Source: Streptomyces spinosus
Lineage (GTDB): Bacteria; Actinomycetota; Actinomycetes; Streptomycetales; Streptomycetaceae
Direction: 5' to 3'
Assembly: GCF_020400655.1 (NCBI RefSeq)
Contig: NZ_JAINRC010000026.1
Location: forward strand, 1 to 64,000
DNA: 64,000 bases
The notes under the pieces were generated by a model. It was not told the origin of the DNA. It did not search any database and saw only the letters and a list, made by a program, of their open reading frames with translations. The number at the start of each line of letters is the position of its first letter. Position 1 is the stretch's first letter. Shown in pieces: positions 22,076 through 30,938 of this stretch. A program made the position numbers and the translations under genes.

Positions 22076-22609
22076 ATGGGCACGGCTGAGCGGCGCGGGG
22101 CGCCCGGGGAGAGTGTGGCGGAGCGCTCGCAGGCGCGGCGGCACAAGCAGGCGCCGGATCGGGACATATCGGGGACGGAGCGTTCCGCGGGGCGCGGCGG
22201 TGACGAACCGCGGCAGGACTACCGCCCGTTGTGGGTCGAGGAGCCCGCGCGCCGGCATCCGTTGCCCGATCCGGTGCGCAGGGCGGCGGTGCGGGCGGTC
22301 CTCGTCATATCCGTGACGCTGATCCAGGCGATGGTGGCGTTCCTGTGCACGCTGGCCGGGTCCTGGCTGGCGTTCCCCATGGTGATCAGCGGGGTGGCCA
22401 GCACGGTGGTGGCCACCTGGGCCGTGGTCGACGTGTGGGTCACCCGCCAGGTGTGGAACCAGCGGTACGGCGTGGTCTCCGAACCGAGCAGCACGGCCCG
22501 GGCCCTGCGCCGGGAGCGGCGAGCCCGCCGGCGCCAGGAGCGGGTGAGCGTGGGCGACCAGGAGCGGATACGCCGGACCGGCGGCGCGGGGCGGCTGTCG
22601 CACTCCTGA
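22076..22609 (+). CDS. Small two-helix membrane protein, unknown function
   Basis: The 177-aa product has a charged N-terminal half of about 75 residues, rich in Arg, Glu and Gly. Two hydrophobic segments follow (VLVISVTLIQAMVAFLCTLA and FPMVISGVASTVVATWAVV), then a very basic C-terminal tail with repeated Arg. I do not recognise a family. The ATG at 22076 follows GGGGAGTG; a GTG one codon upstream and another at 22058 are possible. It is divergent from cvnA and convergent with the condensin-like operon, so it may share signals with the conservon, but that is only inference. Confidence 0.7.
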   Translation: MGTAERRGAPGESVAERSQARRHKQAPDRDISGTERSAGRGGDEPRQDYRPLWVEEPARRHPLPDPVRRAAVRAVLVISVTLIQAMVAFLCTLAGSWLAFPMVISGVASTVVATWAVVDVWVTRQVWNQRYGVVSEPSSTARALRRERRARRRQERVSVGDQERIRRTGGAGRLSHS

Positions 22610-22770
22610 CGCCTGACGGACGGCGTTCGGACCGCAGGCGGTCGGTCTCACCGGAGTCCTGGCTGCCGCGAGCCCGGTGGCCGCGCGTCCGGTGACCTGG
22701 CGACGCAGCGTACGGAAGCCCGGCCGCCGAACCCCGGGCCGCAGGATCCCCGCGGCCAGGAACCGCGCGT

Positions 22771-25700
22771 CTAGGGGGCGCTCGGCGCGGGCTTCTTGAA
22801 CATCCGCGTCGCCGTGATCTCGCTGTGCACCGCCTCTCCGGCGCGGGGCGGCTGGGGAAGGCCGGGCCGGAGGTGTTCCTCCACGCTGATGTACTTCAGG
22901 CCCGCCCTGAGGTCGGCGTCGTTGCGCAGGCGGATGACCAGGGGGAACTCGGCGAGGGCGGTGGTGTCGAACAGACCGGTGGTGTAGAGCAGCTGGACGC
23001 CCAGCGCGTCGGACACCGCTCGCTGGAGTTCGAGCAGGTAGGTCGCGTTGGCCCGGCCGATCGGGTTGTCCAGGAAGAGCGTGCCGGCGTGCCGGTGCTT
23101 GTCCCGGCCCCGGTCGTTGGAGCGCAGCGCGGCCATCGTGCAGTACAGGGCGATGGCCGCCGTGAGCAGCTGGCCGCCGGAGAAGACGTCGCCCATCTGG
23201 CCGACGGGGACACGCTCGGCGCGCAGCACGGCGTCGGGCTTGAGGATCTCGACGGCCACGCCCTTCGGCTGGAGGGCGGCCGCGACGCCGCGCAGCAGCA
23301 GGGACATGCCGTCACGGCGCAGGTCGGAGTTCTTCCTGACGGCCGCGCGGGTGGCCTCGTCGATGACCTCGCCGAGCCGTTCGGTGAGCGTGGCGTGGTC
23401 GGGCTCCTCGAAGCGGATGCGCAGGAACTCCTGGCCGGACCACTCGCCGAGCCCCTCCGGCAGCCGGGAGAGCCGCTGGGCGGAGCGCAGGGTCGCCAGT
23501 GCCGACTCCACGAGACCGCGCAGCCGGTCCACGATCGAGTCGCGGTTGCGTTCGAGCTGGGCCAGTTCGTCCGTCAGGACGCGCAGCCGCGGCGCGAAGG
23601 CGTCCGCCCACTTCTGGGCGTGCTCGGGCAGCGCGGAGGCGGGCAGTTCGCGGATCTGCTGCCGGGCGGGAGTGCGGACCTGCTCGTAGCGCGTGGAGTT
23701 GGCGTGCCGGACGAGGACGTCGCTCGCCTCGCGCACGGCCGCCTCGGCGGCGGACAGGTCGGCGGCGCAGCCCCGCAGCGAACGGCGGGCCTCGGCGGCG
23801 GAGTGCCGGGCCTCCTCCAGGGTGCCCGGGTACGGCTCCGGGTCCTCCTGCTCCTCCTCGGGGGCGTGTTCGCGCAGCAGGTCGCGGAGCATCGCGGCGA
23901 TCTCGTCGAAGCCGCCGGCCGCGTCCTCGGCGGCGCGGTGGGCGTCCAGCAGTTCGGCGTGCGCCTCGCGGGCCTCGGCCAGCGCCTCGGTGCGCGCGGC
24001 GAGTTCGGCCGTGGCGGTGCGCAGCAGCGCCTGGGCGTGCTCCGCGTCGCGCGGGACGAGTTCCCCGGGCAGCTCGGTGTGGGCTTCGCCGTCCTCGGGC
24101 GCGTGCCGCTCGGCCTCGCCGCGCAGCCGGCCGAGCTGCTCGCTCGCGGTCGACATCCGGGTCTCCAGCAGCTGCACCAGCTCCTCCGCGCGTGCGGCGG
24201 CGGCCTGACGGGAGGGCCCGTCGGCGCCGTCGGGCGACTGGAGCAGTTGCTCGGCCCGGGTGCGGACCTTGTTGCTGAGCCGGTCCAGTTCGGCCAGGGC
24301 GGCGCTCTCGTCGCTCTCCGCGCGGGCCTGTTCGGCGCGCAGGTCGGCACCGACGCCGACCTTCTCGTACACCTGGGAGGCGGCCCGGTAGGCCTCGCGC
24401 AGGGCGGGCAGGGAGGCCTTCGGGGCGTCGTCGTCGGCGACGGGTACGTCGTCGGGGGCGCCGGCGATCTCGGCGCGCTCGGCGCGCAGGGCGCGCGCGG
24501 TGCGGCGGGCGTCGTCGGCCGCGCGCTGGGCGGCGCGGCGGTCCTCGTCGGCGGCGCGGGCGCGCTCCAGGCAGGTCTGTGCCCGGGCCTCGGACTCGGC
24601 GGCCTCGTCGGCGAGTTCGCGCAGTCTCACCTGCCAGCCGGCGCGTTCGCGGAGCCGGAAGGCGAGGCCGGCGAGGGCGTCGGCGGCGCGCCGGGCCTTC
24701 TGCGCGGCCTCCTGCCGTTCGTCGCGGATCCGGGCGGCCTCGGCGGCGGACTCGTCGGCCTCCGCCCGTACCGTGCGTGCCTCGGCGAGTTCCGCTTCGG
24801 CCTCCTCGGCGAAGGCGCGGGCCTCCTCGGCGGCCCGGGCCAGCTCGGTGAGGCGCCCGGCGGGGCAGCCGGTGCGCCAGGAGGCTAGCCGCGCGGCCAG
24901 TTCGCGGTCCTTGCCGAGGCGGGCGGCGAGGGCGCGGATCTCCTCGTCGCGTGCGGTGGCCCGGGCGCGCAGTGCCTGGCGTTCCTCGTCGGCGGCGTGC
25001 TCGTCGTGCATGGCCGGGTTCGGCGGCACGAGGAAGACGTCGCCGGAGGTGGTGCCCTGGGCGGGGGGCGGGGCGAGCAGCGCGGCGGCGGTGCCGACGG
25101 CGACGGCGGAGCGGGGCAGCAGCGCGGCGTCGCCGAGGGCCTCGCGGGCACGCGCGTGCGTGTCCGGGTCGGTGATGATCACGCCGTCGACCAGTTCGGG
25201 GCGGGCGGCGAGCACGCGCGCGTGGTCGGCGGGGTCGACGGCCTGTGCCAGGTAGCGCCAGCCGGGCAGTGCCGGGATGCCGTGTTCGCCGAGGAACTCG
25301 ACGGTGGCCAGTACGTCCGGGCCGGGCGGCAGCAGCCCGCCGTCGCCGAGGGCGCCGAGGATGCGGGCGTCGTCGGCGGCGGCCGTCCGCAGGTCGAACA
25401 GGTGCCGTTCGGCGGTGGACACGGCCCCGTCGAGGAGTTCGCGCAACTCGTCGGCACAGCGGTCGAGTTCCTCGGGGGTGAGGACGCCGTGGGCGGGCTC
25501 GGCCGCCGGTGCGCGGGTGTGGCCGGCCTCCTCCGTCCTGGGCGCGGGCACCCGGGCCACGCTCGGCGCGCCCGGCAGGCTCAGCAGCTCCGCGAGCCGT
25601 TCCTCGGCGGCCAGCGACTCGGCGAGGCGCCGCTCGGCCTCGTGGGCGCGCTCGGCGGCGGTGGCCGCGTCCGCCGCGCGGGCCGCCGTCAGCTCCGCGC

Positions 25701-27414
25701 GGGATTCGGCGGAGGCTGCCTCGCGCGCCTGCTCGGCGGCCTTGCGGGCGGCCTCGCGGGCCGCGTCCCAGGCGGCCACGGCGGTCTTCTCGGCGTCGCT
25801 GGCGGCGAGCGCGGCCCGCGCCGGGTCGGCGTCCGGGGCGCTGTCGTCCAGCCAGCCCGCGCGGACGGCCTCGGCGGTCTCCTGCTCGACCTCGCCGAGC
25901 CGCTGGCGCAGGTGCCCGGCCTCGCTGCGGGCCCGTTGCGCCTCGGTGGCGGCGGCGGTGGAGTCCCGGTAGGCGGTGTCGCCGGCCTCCTGGAGGGCCG
26001 CGGAACGCTCCTCCTCCTCGTTGGCGAGGGCCTCGGCGCTCCCGGCGGCGGCGTGCAGGGCCCGTACGAGGTCCACGGCGGCCTTGGCGCGGGCGGCGAG
26101 CGCGGGCGCCGCGTCCCGTTCGGCCTCCTGGATGGCGGCGGACACGCGCGCGACGCGGTCGGCGGCGGCGCGGTGGCGCAGCACGGCCTCGGCCGCCTGC
26201 CAGGCGGAGTGCAGGGTGCGGGCGTCGGCCAGCTCGCGCTTCTGCGCGGCGGCGGACTTCTCGGCGGCGGCCAGCGCCAGGGAGGCGTGCCGGTAGGCGA
26301 GTTCGGCGGCGACGAGGGCGCTGCGCTCGCGGGCGCCCTCGGAGTGCGTGACGGCGTACGCGGCGGCCGTCACCCGCTGGGCGAGGTCGGCGGCACGGAT
26401 CCGCTCCCGCACGGCTCGCGCGGACAGCCGCCTGGCCAGTGTGCGGGTGCGGCGCTCGGCGCCCGCGTGGACGTCACGCGCGCGGGAACGCGTCTCGGCG
26501 GCCTCGACGATCCGGCCGAGCAGGTCGACCGAGCCGGCGGTGAAGTCCCGTTCGGCGATCAGCTCGGCGCGCCGCCCGAGCTTGTTGCCGAAGCCGCTGA
26601 CGAGGTCGGCGAGGCCGTCGGTGTCCCGGGTGTCGGTGACCGCGCGCAGCAGCAGGTCGGTGAAGTCGGAGTCCTTCTTGACCGCGAAGAGGCCGGCCGC
26701 CTCGCCCTCGTCGGCGTTCATCTCGCGCTGGTAGCGGAAGAGTTCGGGGTCGAGGCCGAGGTCGCCGAGGTGCTCGGTCCAGCGCTCGTGGATCTCCTCC
26801 CAGTGCACCTCCAGGTGCGGGTAGACCTTGCCGGCCTCCATGAGGGCGTCGCGGAAGCCCTTCATGGTGCGGCGGCGGCCGTGCGCACCCGAGGTGCCCT
26901 CGGCGGGCGGCCGTACGGCGGTGGACTCGGCGACGGGCAGGTTGTCCAGGCTGAGGCCGGGGCCGGGCCGGAAGGAGTACCAGGCCTCGGCGAACTTGCG
27001 CGGGTCGTTGGAGACCTGCCGGCCGCGCCACTCGCTGACCTTGCCGACGACGACGCACTCGCCGGTCAGCACGTGCTGCCACTCCAGGGCCACGTGGCCG
27101 CAGTCGTCGGCGAGCAGGAACTTGCGCAGCACGCCCGAGCTGGCGCCGCCGAGGGTGTTGCGGTGGCCCGGCAGCATCACCGAGAAGATCAGCTTGAGCA
27201 GGACGGACTTGCCGCCGCCGTTCTCCAGGAAGAGCACGCCCGCGGGCGCGGGCCGGCGCGGTGGACCGGACGGCTCCTCCTCGAAGAACTCCGCCTGCGC
27301 GGGCGCCGGGTCGGGCACGGGCTCGCCGACACCCCGCAGGTCCAGCACGGTGTCGGCGTAGCGCGCACCGGCGGGACCGATGGAGTAGAGGCGGACCCGG
27401 GACAGCTCGTACAT
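22771..27414 (-). CDS. SMC/MukB-like coiled-coil ATPase
   Basis: The 1547-aa protein has the layout of an SMC-type DNA motor: a split ATPase head at the two ends and some 1000 residues of Ala/Glu/Arg-rich coiled coil between. The N-terminal P-loop is LENGGGKSVLL (K69). Near the C-terminus the ABC signature is VFSGGQLLTAAIAL, and the Walker B strand reads GTLFLDNPIGRAN. The residue normally a catalytic glutamate after the Walker B aspartate is asparagine here. It is the last gene of a three-gene minus-strand unit whose first two members fit a kleisin and a KITE subunit, as in MukFEB, MksFEB and JetABC. The gap to the gene before is 71 bp. No JetD-type nuclease adjoins it. Confidence 0.82.
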   Translation of the reverse strand: MYELSRVRLYSIGPAGARYADTVLDLRGVGEPVPDPAPAQAEFFEEEPSGPPRRPAPAGVLFLENGGGKSVLLKLIFSVMLPGHRNTLGGASSGVLRKFLLADDCGHVALEWQHVLTGECVVVGKVSEWRGRQVSNDPRKFAEAWYSFRPGPGLSLDNLPVAESTAVRPPAEGTSGAHGRRRTMKGFRDALMEAGKVYPHLEVHWEEIHERWTEHLGDLGLDPELFRYQREMNADEGEAAGLFAVKKDSDFTDLLLRAVTDTRDTDGLADLVSGFGNKLGRRAELIAERDFTAGSVDLLGRIVEAAETRSRARDVHAGAERRTRTLARRLSARAVRERIRAADLAQRVTAAAYAVTHSEGARERSALVAAELAYRHASLALAAAEKSAAAQKRELADARTLHSAWQAAEAVLRHRAAADRVARVSAAIQEAERDAAPALAARAKAAVDLVRALHAAAGSAEALANEEEERSAALQEAGDTAYRDSTAAATEAQRARSEAGHLRQRLGEVEQETAEAVRAGWLDDSAPDADPARAALAASDAEKTAVAAWDAAREAARKAAEQAREAASAESRAELTAARAADAATAAERAHEAERRLAESLAAEERLAELLSLPGAPSVARVPAPRTEEAGHTRAPAAEPAHGVLTPEELDRCADELRELLDGAVSTAERHLFDLRTAAADDARILGALGDGGLLPPGPDVLATVEFLGEHGIPALPGWRYLAQAVDPADHARVLAARPELVDGVIITDPDTHARAREALGDAALLPRSAVAVGTAAALLAPPPAQGTTSGDVFLVPPNPAMHDEHAADEERQALRARATARDEEIRALAARLGKDRELAARLASWRTGCPAGRLTELARAAEEARAFAEEAEAELAEARTVRAEADESAAEAARIRDERQEAAQKARRAADALAGLAFRLRERAGWQVRLRELADEAAESEARAQTCLERARAADEDRRAAQRAADDARRTARALRAERAEIAGAPDDVPVADDDAPKASLPALREAYRAASQVYEKVGVGADLRAEQARAESDESAALAELDRLSNKVRTRAEQLLQSPDGADGPSRQAAAARAEELVQLLETRMSTASEQLGRLRGEAERHAPEDGEAHTELPGELVPRDAEHAQALLRTATAELAARTEALAEAREAHAELLDAHRAAEDAAGGFDEIAAMLRDLLREHAPEEEQEDPEPYPGTLEEARHSAAEARRSLRGCAADLSAAEAAVREASDVLVRHANSTRYEQVRTPARQQIRELPASALPEHAQKWADAFAPRLRVLTDELAQLERNRDSIVDRLRGLVESALATLRSAQRLSRLPEGLGEWSGQEFLRIRFEEPDHATLTERLGEVIDEATRAAVRKNSDLRRDGMSLLLRGVAAALQPKGVAVEILKPDAVLRAERVPVGQMGDVFSGGQLLTAAIALYCTMAALRSNDRGRDKHRHAGTLFLDNPIGRANATYLLELQRAVSDALGVQLLYTTGLFDTTALAEFPLVIRLRNDADLRAGLKYISVEEHLRPGLPQPPRAGEAVHSEITATRMFKKPAPSAP

Positions 27415-27485
27415 GGCGGACTCTCGTAAGTCTGGTGAAAGGTGCGGTGGTTCGAATCGTCTGGAGCTGCGGGAGCTTCAGCGCG

Positions 27486-28364
27486 TCAGGAGTGGAACGG
27501 CAGTCCGGCGTCGGCCACCAGCTCCAGGTCGTCGGTGTCCTGGGCGGGCAGCAGGGTGGCCGTGCCGTCGGTGACCGGGACGATGCCCAGCTCGACCAGT
27601 TCGGCCAGGGCGGCGCTGCCGGCCAGGTCGCGGACCTGGAGCTGGTAGCGGGCCGTGGTGCGGTAGGTGCCGCCGTTGTCGTCGCCGGTGCGCTGCAGGA
27701 AGCCCGAGTCGGTGAGGAAGGCCATGGCCTTCGCCACGATGCCGGTGGTGGAGGCGGCCGGCCGGCGGGCGTCCTTGGTGGCGCCCGTGGCGCTGCGTCT
27801 GGCCCAGATCCGCCAGGCCGCCTCCAGGCCGGGCGCGTCGGTCGCCGGGTCGGTGTTCTCGCCCTGTTCCTCGGCGCGCTCCTCCAGGCGGCGGCAGGCC
27901 TGCCGGACGAAGGCGTCGACGCCGTTGACGGTGACCCGGCCGATGTAGGAGTCGTCGGCCAGGTCCTCGGGGCGCGGGAACGCCAGCGCGGCGACCGCGA
28001 GATGGGCGAGTCCGTGCAGGAAGCGGTCGCCGGAGTCGGCGGCGGTGCGACGCGCGTAGTCGCCCATGCGGACGGCGAACACCGAGTCCTCGGCGGCGGT
28101 CACGGCCATGCCCGCGCGCGGGGACACCTCCAGCACGACGAGCCCCAGACCGGCCGCGACGGCGTCGGCGAGCCGGGCGAACGCCGGGTCCTCGCGGTAG
28201 CGGCGCAGCAGTTCGGTGTACTCCTGGTCGCGGGCGGGCGCCAGTTTGGGCTGGAGTCCGAAGGCGACGAGCCGCGCCGCGTCGGCGGCGTCGGCGGGGG
28301 TGACGGCGGAACCCGCCGGGGCGGCGGCAGGCTCGGGTTCACTCCGGTCGACGTGCTCGGTCAC
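27486..28364 (-). CDS. Probable KITE subunit (MukE/MksE/JetB-like)
   Basis: The 292-aa protein sits between a probable kleisin and the SMC-like ATPase, the position MukE/JetB genes take. It is soluble and mostly helical. The C-terminal half (about 190-285) has a winged-helix look: KAMAFLTDSGFLQRTGDDNG, then a Tyr/Arg-rich strand and ALAELVELGIVPV. The GTG start has AAGGAG seven bases upstream. It begins 40 bp after the preceding gene. Assignment rests on order, size and predicted helices, not on a recognised motif. Confidence 0.65.
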   Translation of the reverse strand: MTEHVDRSEPEPAAAPAGSAVTPADAADAARLVAFGLQPKLAPARDQEYTELLRRYREDPAFARLADAVAAGLGLVVLEVSPRAGMAVTAAEDSVFAVRMGDYARRTAADSGDRFLHGLAHLAVAALAFPRPEDLADDSYIGRVTVNGVDAFVRQACRRLEERAEEQGENTDPATDAPGLEAAWRIWARRSATGATKDARRPAASTTGIVAKAMAFLTDSGFLQRTGDDNGGTYRTTARYQLQVRDLAGSAALAELVELGIVPVTDGTATLLPAQDTDDLELVADAGLPFHS

Positions 28365-28404
28365 GGGTTCGGCTCCTTGTCGTGCTCTTGTCCACTCATG
28401 CCGC

Positions 28405-29964
28405 TCATGCCGCTTCCGTCCGGTCCGCGGCCATCCCGGCCGCGTCCAGCAGGGCGGTCCCCACGATCAGGTCCGCCCCGCCGAACTCGGGATCGTCCAG
28501 CTCGGTGCCGTCGTCCACGGCGAACAGCAGCTTCTCCTCGCCCTGCCGGTAGGCGGTGCCGACGGGCGGGCTGGCCGCGTGGACCGCCAGCAGCGCCACC
28601 AGGTAGGCGAGGTCGGGGTCCCCGGTCCGCCGGGCCTCGGCCAGCAGCCCGGACAGTCTCCTCGGGGCGTCCGCGGGCAGGTCCAGCAGGTCCCGCGCCG
28701 CGGCCAGCTGCTCCTCGCTGAAGCGGCTGTCGTCCGGTGTCGCGATCAGGTCGGGCTCGGGCATCTCCGCGCCCAGGTGCTCCCGCTCCACGGGCGGGGT
28801 CAGCAGTATGTCCACGAGGTCGCCGACCCGGACGGACACCGGGGTGCGCAGTCCCGTGCCGCGGGCGAAGAAGGCGTCGGTGACCCGGATCGCCTGCTCC
28901 AGCGGCAGCGGCAGGACGGGGGCGACGAGATGGCCGTAGAGGTCGATCCCGGACGCCGTCGCCGGCGTGGCGAAGGCCTGCCGGTCCTGTTCGGCGCGGA
29001 ACAGCGGGCCCGCCTCCAGCAGGCGCGACTGGAGCTGGGTGTGGCGCCGGATGCAGTCCTTGACGATGTCGACGAGTTCGGCGGCGCGGCGCTTGTGCCC
29101 TGGGTCCTCGGTCTCGTCGCGGGCCTTGCGGATGTTGGTGAGGATCGCGTTCTCGTGGCGGTAGCGCTCGGCCACGTGGTCCAGGGCTTCGGCGATCATG
29201 TCGGGGACGGCGCCCAGCCAGTCGACCGCGCGGACGTTGCGCCGGGTGGCCTCCAGGGCCCGGCGCAGCGTCTCGGAGTACTGGACCGTGCGGTAGCGGG
29301 CCTGCTCGGCGGCGAGCTGGGCGTCGGCGAGCCGGCCGCGGCTGATCAGCACCTCGAGCTTGACCTCGGCGGCGATCTGGGCGCTGGTGACGTCGGTGTC
29401 GAGGGCGCCGACCAGGACGTTGACCGCCTCGTCCGTCGTCCGCAGGTAGACCGTGCCGCCGGGGCCGGGGACCTCCTCGATCAGCTTGAAGTCGTAGTCG
29501 CGGCGGACGTACGTGCCGTCGGGCGCGAAGGTGCCGTAGACCGCGCGGAAGCCGCGGTCCACGCTGCCGACGTTGATCAGGTTCTCCAGCACCCAGCGGG
29601 CCACGCGCTCGTGTTCGGCGGCGGGCCGGCCCGGGGCCTGGGCGGCGATGCGCGGGAGGAGCCGGGCCACGATCTGCTCGTGGTCGGCGCCGGTGTCGAA
29701 GTCCATGTTCAGGGTGACCAGGTCGATGGCGGCCAGCGCCACCTCGGCCATCCCGTACACCGAGTACTCGCCGGCCAGGTTGGTCTTGCGGGCGTCCAGG
29801 TCGTGCAGCGGCGCCGTGCAGGCGAGGGCGCGCAGCCGACGCGCCAGCCCCTCGTCGGCGGCCGGGCCCGGAGCCGGGCGCGGCCCCGCGCTGAGCTGGG
29901 GCGGAACACGGTCCGTCGATGCAGGCGAAGTCACGGTGCACAGACTAGGTCCTGGGTCTGACAT
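28405..29964 (-). CDS. Probable kleisin subunit (MukF/MksF/JetA-like)
   Basis: The 519-aa protein is the first gene of the condensin-like operon. It is almost all helix and acidic. The N-terminal 80 residues may form a winged helix, the middle (about 170-310) is a long amphipathic helical bundle with LEVLISRGRLADAQLAAEQA, and the C-terminal part has mixed strands and helices. This is how MukF/JetA kleisins are built, and the gene order kleisin-KITE-SMC supports it. The ATG at 29964 lacks a strong ribosome site; an in-frame GTG at 29934 is an alternative. No catalytic residues are expected. Confidence 0.62.
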   Translation of the reverse strand: MSDPGPSLCTVTSPASTDRVPPQLSAGPRPAPGPAADEGLARRLRALACTAPLHDLDARKTNLAGEYSVYGMAEVALAAIDLVTLNMDFDTGADHEQIVARLLPRIAAQAPGRPAAEHERVARWVLENLINVGSVDRGFRAVYGTFAPDGTYVRRDYDFKLIEEVPGPGGTVYLRTTDEAVNVLVGALDTDVTSAQIAAEVKLEVLISRGRLADAQLAAEQARYRTVQYSETLRRALEATRRNVRAVDWLGAVPDMIAEALDHVAERYRHENAILTNIRKARDETEDPGHKRRAAELVDIVKDCIRRHTQLQSRLLEAGPLFRAEQDRQAFATPATASGIDLYGHLVAPVLPLPLEQAIRVTDAFFARGTGLRTPVSVRVGDLVDILLTPPVEREHLGAEMPEPDLIATPDDSRFSEEQLAAARDLLDLPADAPRRLSGLLAEARRTGDPDLAYLVALLAVHAASPPVGTAYRQGEEKLLFAVDDGTELDDPEFGGADLIVGTALLDAAGMAADRTEAA

Positions 29965-30038
29965 CGGCCCAAACGAGCGGTTCCGCCGGTTCGCCGGCGA
30001 CGGCCGCGGCCGTCGCCGGCAAGCGCTCCGCCCGGCCG

Positions 30039-30118
30039 GTCGCGCGGTTCCCGCGCCGCCACGGGGTCCTCGCCCGGCCGTCCGGCCCGTCGCGCGGTTC
30101 CCCGTCCCGCTACGGGGT
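30039..30118. repeat. Two copies of a Streptomyces post-gene repeat
   Basis: Two copies of an approximately 29-30 bp element (30039-30067 and 30089-30118) share GTCGCGCGGTTCCC and end ACGGGGT. The element resembles the dispersed CGCGC(A/G)GTTCCCC...ACGGGG elements often found just after Streptomyces genes. The second copy contains the stop codon of the GntR gene. Such elements can form a CCCCGT/ACGGGG stem and may act as terminators. Confidence 0.6.
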
Positions 30119-30811
30119 GCCCTCCTCGCCCACCCTGCGCCGGTACACCTCGACGACCCGTTCCAGCGAGTCCGTGAGATAGGTCTCCAGGAGGCGTTCG
30201 GCGCCGTGCCGGTCGCCGGCCTGGAGCGCCTGGAGGATCTGGGCGTTGCGGACGAGGTACGGCTCGTGCAGCCGGCGCGGGTCGTCCACGACGTGGAAGG
30301 CCAGGCGCAGCTCGGCGAAGACGCTGCGCATCAGCTCGTCGGTGCGTTCGCTGCCGGCGAGGGCGACCAGTTCCCGGTGGAAGTGGATGTTGGCCGTGCC
30401 CAGCCCTTTCCAGTCATTCTCCGCGGCCGCCGCGCGTCCCTCCTCGACCGCGGCGACCAGCCCGTCCAGCCGGTACGGCGGTTCGCCCATCCCGCGGACG
30501 ACGGCGCACTCGACGAGGGAGCGCGTGCGGTAGATGTCCTCCACGTCCTCGACGGTCAGGACCCGGACGAACACGCCCCGGTTGAGTTCGTGGATGAGCA
30601 GGCGCTCGTGGGTGAGCAGCCGGAACGCCTCGCGCAGGGTGTTGCGGGAGACGCCGAGCGCCCCCCCGATGCCGTCCTCGGACAGCCGGGTGCCGGGCGG
30701 GAAGTACCCCTCGGAGATGCGGCTTCTGAGAATGTCCGAAACGCGCTCCGCGGTGCTCGTGCGGCCCAGAAGGACCCGGTCGCCGGCCAGTCCCGTCAGC
30801 TCCTCTGCCAT
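30110..30811 (-). CDS. GntR-family regulator (FCD subfamily)
   Basis: The 233-aa protein has an N-terminal winged helix (about 18-82, with SEDGIGGALGVSRNTLREAF as the recognition region) and a C-terminal all-helical FCD effector domain with metal-site histidines (NIHFHRELVAL). It is divergent from the MFS-DUF1445-pxpABC operon, with a 19-bp inverted repeat in between, so it very probably represses that operon and its own gene until an effector binds. 5-Oxoproline or a related acid is a reasonable guess for the effector. The ATG has only a weak GGGC upstream. Confidence 0.9.
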   Translation of the reverse strand: MAEELTGLAGDRVLLGRTSTAERVSDILRSRISEGYFPPGTRLSEDGIGGALGVSRNTLREAFRLLTHERLLIHELNRGVFVRVLTVEDVEDIYRTRSLVECAVVRGMGEPPYRLDGLVAAVEEGRAAAAENDWKGLGTANIHFHRELVALAGSERTDELMRSVFAELRLAFHVVDDPRRLHEPYLVRNAQILQALQAGDRHGAERLLETYLTDSLERVVEVYRRRVGEEGTP

Positions 30812-30859
30812 GCCCGGAATTCAATCGCAGACACCAGGATGAAACAACACGGGTATTGA

Positions 30860-30878
30860 AGGATCGTTGAACGATCCT
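30860..30878. promoter_or_regulatory. Probable GntR operator
   Basis: AGGATCGTT and AACGATCCT form a perfect inverted repeat around one central G. It lies 49 bp before the GntR gene start and 60 bp before the transporter start, in AT-richer DNA with TTGAAG just left. Size and position suit a GntR dimer. Confidence 0.7.
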
Positions 30879-30938
30879 CTACGGTGCTCCGCACGGCTCA
30901 CTTCCCAGCACCCTCCGTCCCTCTTCTGCGAGGTGCCC

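Noticed and set aside
24997..27429. 810-codon open frame on the plus strand
   Set aside because: It is antisense to the coiled coil of the SMC-like gene, with Gly/Gln/Val repeats and no domain.
27449..27458. GGTTCGAATC, identical to a tRNA T-loop
   Set aside because: The bases on each side do not pair into a T-stem, and no acceptor or anticodon arm is found around it.
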